Source: Clostridia bacterium
GTDB taxonomy: Bacteria; Bacillota; Clostridia; Christensenellales; Borkfalkiaceae
Assembly: GCA_017505675.1 (NCBI GenBank)
Contig: JAFVOV010000075.1
Location: 1-9,204 of the forward strand
Direction of reading: 5' to 3'
DNA length: 9,204 nt
A program made the position numbers and the translations under genes. A model generated the notes under the pieces. The model had not been told where the DNA came from and did not search any database. It saw only the letters and a program-made list of their open reading frames with translations. Positions 7,253 through 9,204 of the stretch are shown here, piece after piece (the first letter of the stretch is position 1; every line of letters starts with the position of its first letter).

Positions 7253-8191
7253 TTATCCATTTTTTTCAGGAAGTTTATTTATATCGTCAAGATAAACGGC
7301 AAAGCCGATAGCCTTTGACTGTTTTCCCATTTTTTGCATAAGTTTATCATACTGCCCGCCTGAAAGTATGCCGTTTGGTATACCTTCAACAAAGCCTTTA
7401 AACACTATTCCGTTATAATATTTCATATTGTTTACAACGGAAAAGTCTATGCGCGCGTTATCTATAACGCCTTTATTTTTAAGCCCGTCTACTATAACAG
7501 CCAAATTTTTTACGGCGGCTTTAGTTTTAGCGCTTAAATTTAAGCGTGAAAGTTCGGTTAAAACCTTTTCTGGCGCGCCGTAAATGGTAACTAATTTTTT
7601 AATTAGTTCTGCTTTTTGTTCGCTTACTTTTTCACGAATACAAACTGCGCTAACGCCCTGAATATTCTTTTCAGCAAGATAGGAAAGAATTTCCTTTTCA
7701 CCTTCAAAAGAAATTCCAGCGTCGTCCATTATGGTTTTTACAAGGTCTAAACTAGATATATCAAGAACGTAACTTTCAGATACGGTTTTTAAACTTTCCG
7801 CCGCAAGAAACAAAACTTCACTAATCGCATCATTATCAATGTTACCTAAACGCTCTAACCCAACTTGCATAAGTTCTTTAAATGAATTAGTTCCTTTTGC
7901 TACCCTATAGACGTTTTCATTATAACAAACTTTAAGCGCGCCGTCTGGATTATCTTTACTGTTTTTAATAATAGATAAGGTAACGTCAGGTTTTAACGCC
8001 ATAAGTTTACCGTCTGTATCGGTAAAGGTAATTACGTTATCTGAAACTAAAAAGTCTTTATTTTTAACGTAAAGGTCGTATTCTTCAAACTTGCTCATTT
8101 TATATTGAGCGTAACCGTATTTTAAGTAAAGGGCGCGTAATGAGTAAACTGCTTTTTCTTCGCCCGATAAAACAAATTCAAGTTGAGCCAT
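7253..8191 (-). CDS. hisZ: ATP phosphoribosyltransferase regulatory subunit HisZ
   Basis: HisZ is a catalytically inactive paralogue of class II histidyl-tRNA synthetase. It forms a hetero-octamer with short HisG, activates it and mediates histidine feedback inhibition. From the ATG at 8191 it has 312 residues. Aminoacyl-tRNA synthetase-like motifs are seen: ALKPDVT (65-71), ENVYR (92-96), QVGLERLG (109-116), YYNGIVFKGF (258-267), GGQYDKL (278-284) and GFAVYLDD (296-303). The chain ends right after the catalytic-like core, so the anticodon-binding domain of a true HisRS is missing. The frame reaches an earlier ATG at 8203, but the AAGG there abuts that ATG with no spacing. The second ATG, 11 bases past AAGGA and 1 base after the yerC stop, is preferred. 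Presence next to short hisG makes the assignment firm. Confidence 0.94.
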   Translation of the reverse strand: MAQLEFVLSGEEKAVYSLRALYLKYGYAQYKMSKFEEYDLYVKNKDFLVSDNVITFTDTDGKLMALKPDVTLSIIKNSKDNPDGALKVCYNENVYRVAKGTNSFKELMQVGLERLGNIDNDAISEVLFLAAESLKTVSESYVLDISSLDLVKTIMDDAGISFEGEKEILSYLAEKNIQGVSAVCIREKVSEQKAELIKKLVTIYGAPEKVLTELSRLNLSAKTKAAVKNLAVIVDGLKNKGVIDNARIDFSVVNNMKYYNGIVFKGFVEGIPNGILSGGQYDKLMQKMGKQSKAIGFAVYLDDINKLPEKNG

Positions 8192-8192
8192 T

Positions 8193-8477
8193 TTATTTTT
8201 CATCCTTATTTATAACTAAAGCGTAACCACCGCTACCGTAATTTAAGCATTTATTTACTCTGCTAATGGTTGCCGTGCTTGCGCCAGTTTTTTTGCAAAC
8301 TTCTTGATAATTATACTTTGCAACTAAAAGTTTTGCAACTTCTAAACGCTGTGTAATATCTTGAAGTTCTTTAATAGTGCAAACGTCTTCAAAAAACTTA
8401 CGACATTCATTTTTATCTTTAAGTTTTAAAACTGCTTCAAACAATTCGTCAAACATTCCTATATGAAAATTCTGCAT
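8193..8477 (-). CDS. yerC: TrpR-superfamily regulator of the YerC/HisR type
   Basis: This 94-residue protein matches the YerC/YecD branch of the Trp-repressor superfamily. An N-terminal helical part (about 1-50) is followed by a helix-turn-helix at about 54-79 with TGASTATISRVNKCL, which lines up with the TrpR reading head GAGIATITR. The tail YGSGGYALV is typical of YerC. In my hand alignment TrpR residue R54 corresponds to Q43, R84 to R73 and S88 to C77, so two tryptophan-contacting residues differ and tryptophan is unlikely to be the ligand. In Gram-positive bacteria this family has been proposed from comparative genomics as the histidine regulator HisR. Here it is first gene of the his operon, with AGGA 9 bases before its ATG, and probably represses its own promoter through the inverted repeat at 8502-8523. 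The co-repressor (histidine or another) is not shown by the sequence. Confidence 0.88.
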   Translation of the reverse strand: MQNFHIGMFDELFEAVLKLKDKNECRKFFEDVCTIKELQDITQRLEVAKLLVAKYNYQEVCKKTGASTATISRVNKCLNYGSGGYALVINKDEK

Positions 8478-8501
8478 TTTTTCACATCCTTGTTTTAGTC
8501 G

Positions 8502-8523
8502 TTTACCATTTTAGCACGGTAAA
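8502..8523 (-). promoter_or_regulatory. Candidate operator of the his operon (inverted repeat)
   Basis: TTTACC-N10-GGTAAA is a perfect 6+6 inverted repeat with a 10-base centre, in which two further position pairs are also symmetric. It covers the whole -10 box and reaches the likely transcription start. A dimer bound here would block RNA polymerase. The nearest candidate binder is YerC, encoded immediately downstream. The assignment to YerC is inference from position and symmetry. Confidence 0.62.
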
Positions 8524-8536
8524 GTGATAAAGTCAA
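8508..8536 (-). promoter_or_regulatory. Sigma-A promoter of the yerC-his operon
   Basis: The -35 box TTGACT (8536-8531) is followed by a 17-base spacer and the -10 box TAAAAT (8513-8508), each one mismatch from consensus. Transcription should begin near 8502, giving a leader of about 25 nt before the yerC ATG at 8477. An A/T-rich stretch at 8580-8551 upstream could act as an UP element. The leader is too short for a T-box or attenuator. Confidence 0.82.
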
Positions 8537-8549
8537 CCGTTTTGTACGG
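8537..8549 (-). promoter_or_regulatory. Small inverted repeat next to the -35 box
   Basis: CCGT-ACAAA-ACGG directly abuts the -35 box of the his promoter. It is short (4+4) and may be chance, but the location would suit a second regulator site or an extended contact. No binder can be named. Confidence 0.25.
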
Positions 8550-8581
8550 GTAATAAATAAGTATTTTAAAATTTTATCAAC

Positions 8582-8610
8582 AAAAAAGGATTTGCACTCC
8601 AAATCCTTTT
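8582..8610 (-). terminator. Intrinsic terminator after the C_GCAxxG_C_C gene
   Basis: A perfect 11-bp stem, AAAAGGATTTG pairing with CAAATCCTTTT, closes a 5-base loop. On the minus strand the stem's descending arm ends in a run of six T (8587-8582). It starts 8 bases after the stop at 8619 and separates this upstream transcript from the his promoter about 45 bases further on. Confidence 0.85.
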
Positions 8611-8618
8611 AATAAAAC

Positions 8619-9047
8619 TTATTTAATATACTTTTCAGCAAGAACTGCGGCAAGACGGCACATTTCCGCGCAAGGGCGTTTTTTATAATACGCTTCAGTT
8701 CGTTCTTCTGGTTTAGGGTTTGTATTTAACGCGCTCTGCGCATCAAGCAATTCCCCACAAATTAAAGAACCAGTTTGTTCTTTAAACTCCGCGCACGCCT
8801 CTTGAATAAGCGAATATATTTTAAGTTTGTCAACGCCGTCTGATTTTAACGCGCTTATAACCATACACATTCCGGATACCGCGCCACAAGTTAACCTTTG
8901 ACGCCCTAACCCACCGCCAAAACCTATTGAAAACTTTTTAAGCGTCAATTCATCAAGCCCTAATTGTTCTTTAAATGCCAAAACTACCGCTTGACAGCAG
9001 TTAAGCCCCGTTTTAAAATTATTAACGGCAATTTCACCTTTAGTCAT
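8619..9047 (-). CDS. C_GCAxxG_C_C family protein (predicted redox-active cysteine protein)
   Basis: This 142-residue soluble protein matches the C_GCAxxG_C_C family. It has the N-terminal NCCQAV (C17, C18), FGGGLGRQRLTCGAVSGMCMV (about 43-63, C54 and C61, the name-giving motif in the variant CGAVSG), and later cysteines C85, C97, C126 and C130. The conserved cysteines suggest a redox role or metal or cluster binding. Some relatives are fused to or located beside redox proteins, but the biochemical function is not established. AAGGTG 5 bases before the ATG is a good ribosome binding site. The gene lies 9 bases after the stop of a membrane protein gene, likely in the same transcript, and ends in its own terminator, so it is not part of the his operon. 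Confidence 0.85.
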   Translation of the reverse strand: MTKGEIAVNNFKTGLNCCQAVVLAFKEQLGLDELTLKKFSIGFGGGLGRQRLTCGAVSGMCMVISALKSDGVDKLKIYSLIQEACAEFKEQTGSLICGELLDAQSALNTNPKPEERTEAYYKKRPCAEMCRLAAVLAEKYIK

Positions 9048-9056
9048 TTTTTCACC

Positions 9057-9204
9057 TTATACGAGCCATTTTAAAATCAAAGTTATTAAGTAAAAAGATA
9101 AATACGGTAAAACAGTAAAAACAATAAAATAAATAAGCGTTCCTAGCGTTGTTCTTTTACGTAAAAAATTTATAAAAGAAAGTATAAGCCCCACAAGAGA
9201 AACG
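9057..9204 (-). CDS. Hydrophobic membrane protein, C-terminal fragment cut by window edge
   Basis: On the minus strand a frame is open from the window edge to a TAA at 9059-9057, giving 48 residues. The peptide is strongly hydrophobic, with a first helix end (VSLVGLILSFINF), a positively charged turn (LRKRTT) and a second helix of about 22 residues (from GTLIYFIV through LPYLSFYLITL), ending KWLV. Two membrane segments joined by a basic, probably cytoplasmic loop are therefore likely. I do not recognise the family. The stop overlaps the ribosome binding site of the C_GCAxxG_C_C gene, so the two genes are probably co-transcribed and coupled. The start lies outside the window. Confidence 0.62.
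   Translation of the reverse strand, partial: VSLVGLILSFINFLRKRTTLGTLIYFIVFTVLPYLSFYLITLILKWLV

Noticed and set aside
7253..8191. Histidyl-tRNA synthetase as alternative for hisZ
   Set aside because: The protein lacks the C-terminal anticodon-binding domain, is about 100 residues too short, and sits beside a short HisG that requires HisZ.
8478..8618. T-box riboswitch or His-rich leader peptide before the operon
   Set aside because: The promoter leaves only about 25 nt of leader, and there is no histidine codon run. The only hairpin in the gap belongs to the upstream gene's terminator.
1..9204. Mobile elements, CRISPR arrays, tRNA or rRNA genes, phage genes or a novel defence system
   Set aside because: Coding is continuous with recognisable housekeeping genes, there are no direct-repeat arrays or transposase-like frames, and no gap exceeds about 141 bases.

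Overview
The window holds a complete, compact histidine biosynthesis operon, read entirely on the minus strand from about 8.5 kb down to the left edge. The host is most likely a Clostridia-type member of the Bacillota. The reasons are a TrpR-like YerC regulator as first gene, a short-form HisG paired with a HisZ regulatory subunit, a PHP-type histidinol phosphatase instead of a HisB phosphatase domain, strong AGGAG-type ribosome binding sites, roughly 40% G+C by eye, and a C_GCAxxG_C_C family gene next door. Genus cannot be told from this sequence.

Layout, right to left (direction of transcription). At 9204-9057 is the C-terminal end of a small hydrophobic membrane protein cut by the window edge. 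Nine bases later comes a C_GCAxxG_C_C family gene (9047-8619), closed by a strong intrinsic terminator (8610-8582). A 141-bp intergenic region then carries a near-consensus sigma-A promoter (TTGACT-17-TAAAAT) whose -10 box lies inside a 22-bp inverted repeat, TTTACC-N10-GGTAAA. The operon follows in the order yerC, hisZ, hisG, hisD, hisC, hisB, hisH, hisA, hisF, hisIE, hisK. A PAP2-family phosphatase gene, of which only the first 54 codons are visible (163-1), follows 9 bases after hisK without a terminator.

The his genes supply every step from PRPP + ATP to histidine: HisG/HisZ (step 1), HisIE (2 and 3), HisA (4), HisH/HisF (5), HisB (6), HisC (7), HisK (8), HisD (9 and 10). Gene junctions are overlaps of 1 or 4 bases, or gaps of 1 to 14 bases, so translational coupling is likely throughout. 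The predicted 5' leader is only about 25 nt, so there is no room for a T-box or attenuator. Control is better explained by YerC binding the inverted repeat at its own promoter, a DNA-level autoregulatory loop.

Three genes (hisZ, hisC, hisA) are better started at an ATG downstream of the longest open frame, judged from Shine-Dalgarno spacing. hisG is better started at a TTG.

No new multi-gene system was found. The most unexpected signal is compositional: by hand scan the palindromic tetramers GATC, CATG and AGCT do not occur at all in 9204 bases, and synonymous codon choice is consistent with avoidance. This hints at past or present restriction pressure in the host.
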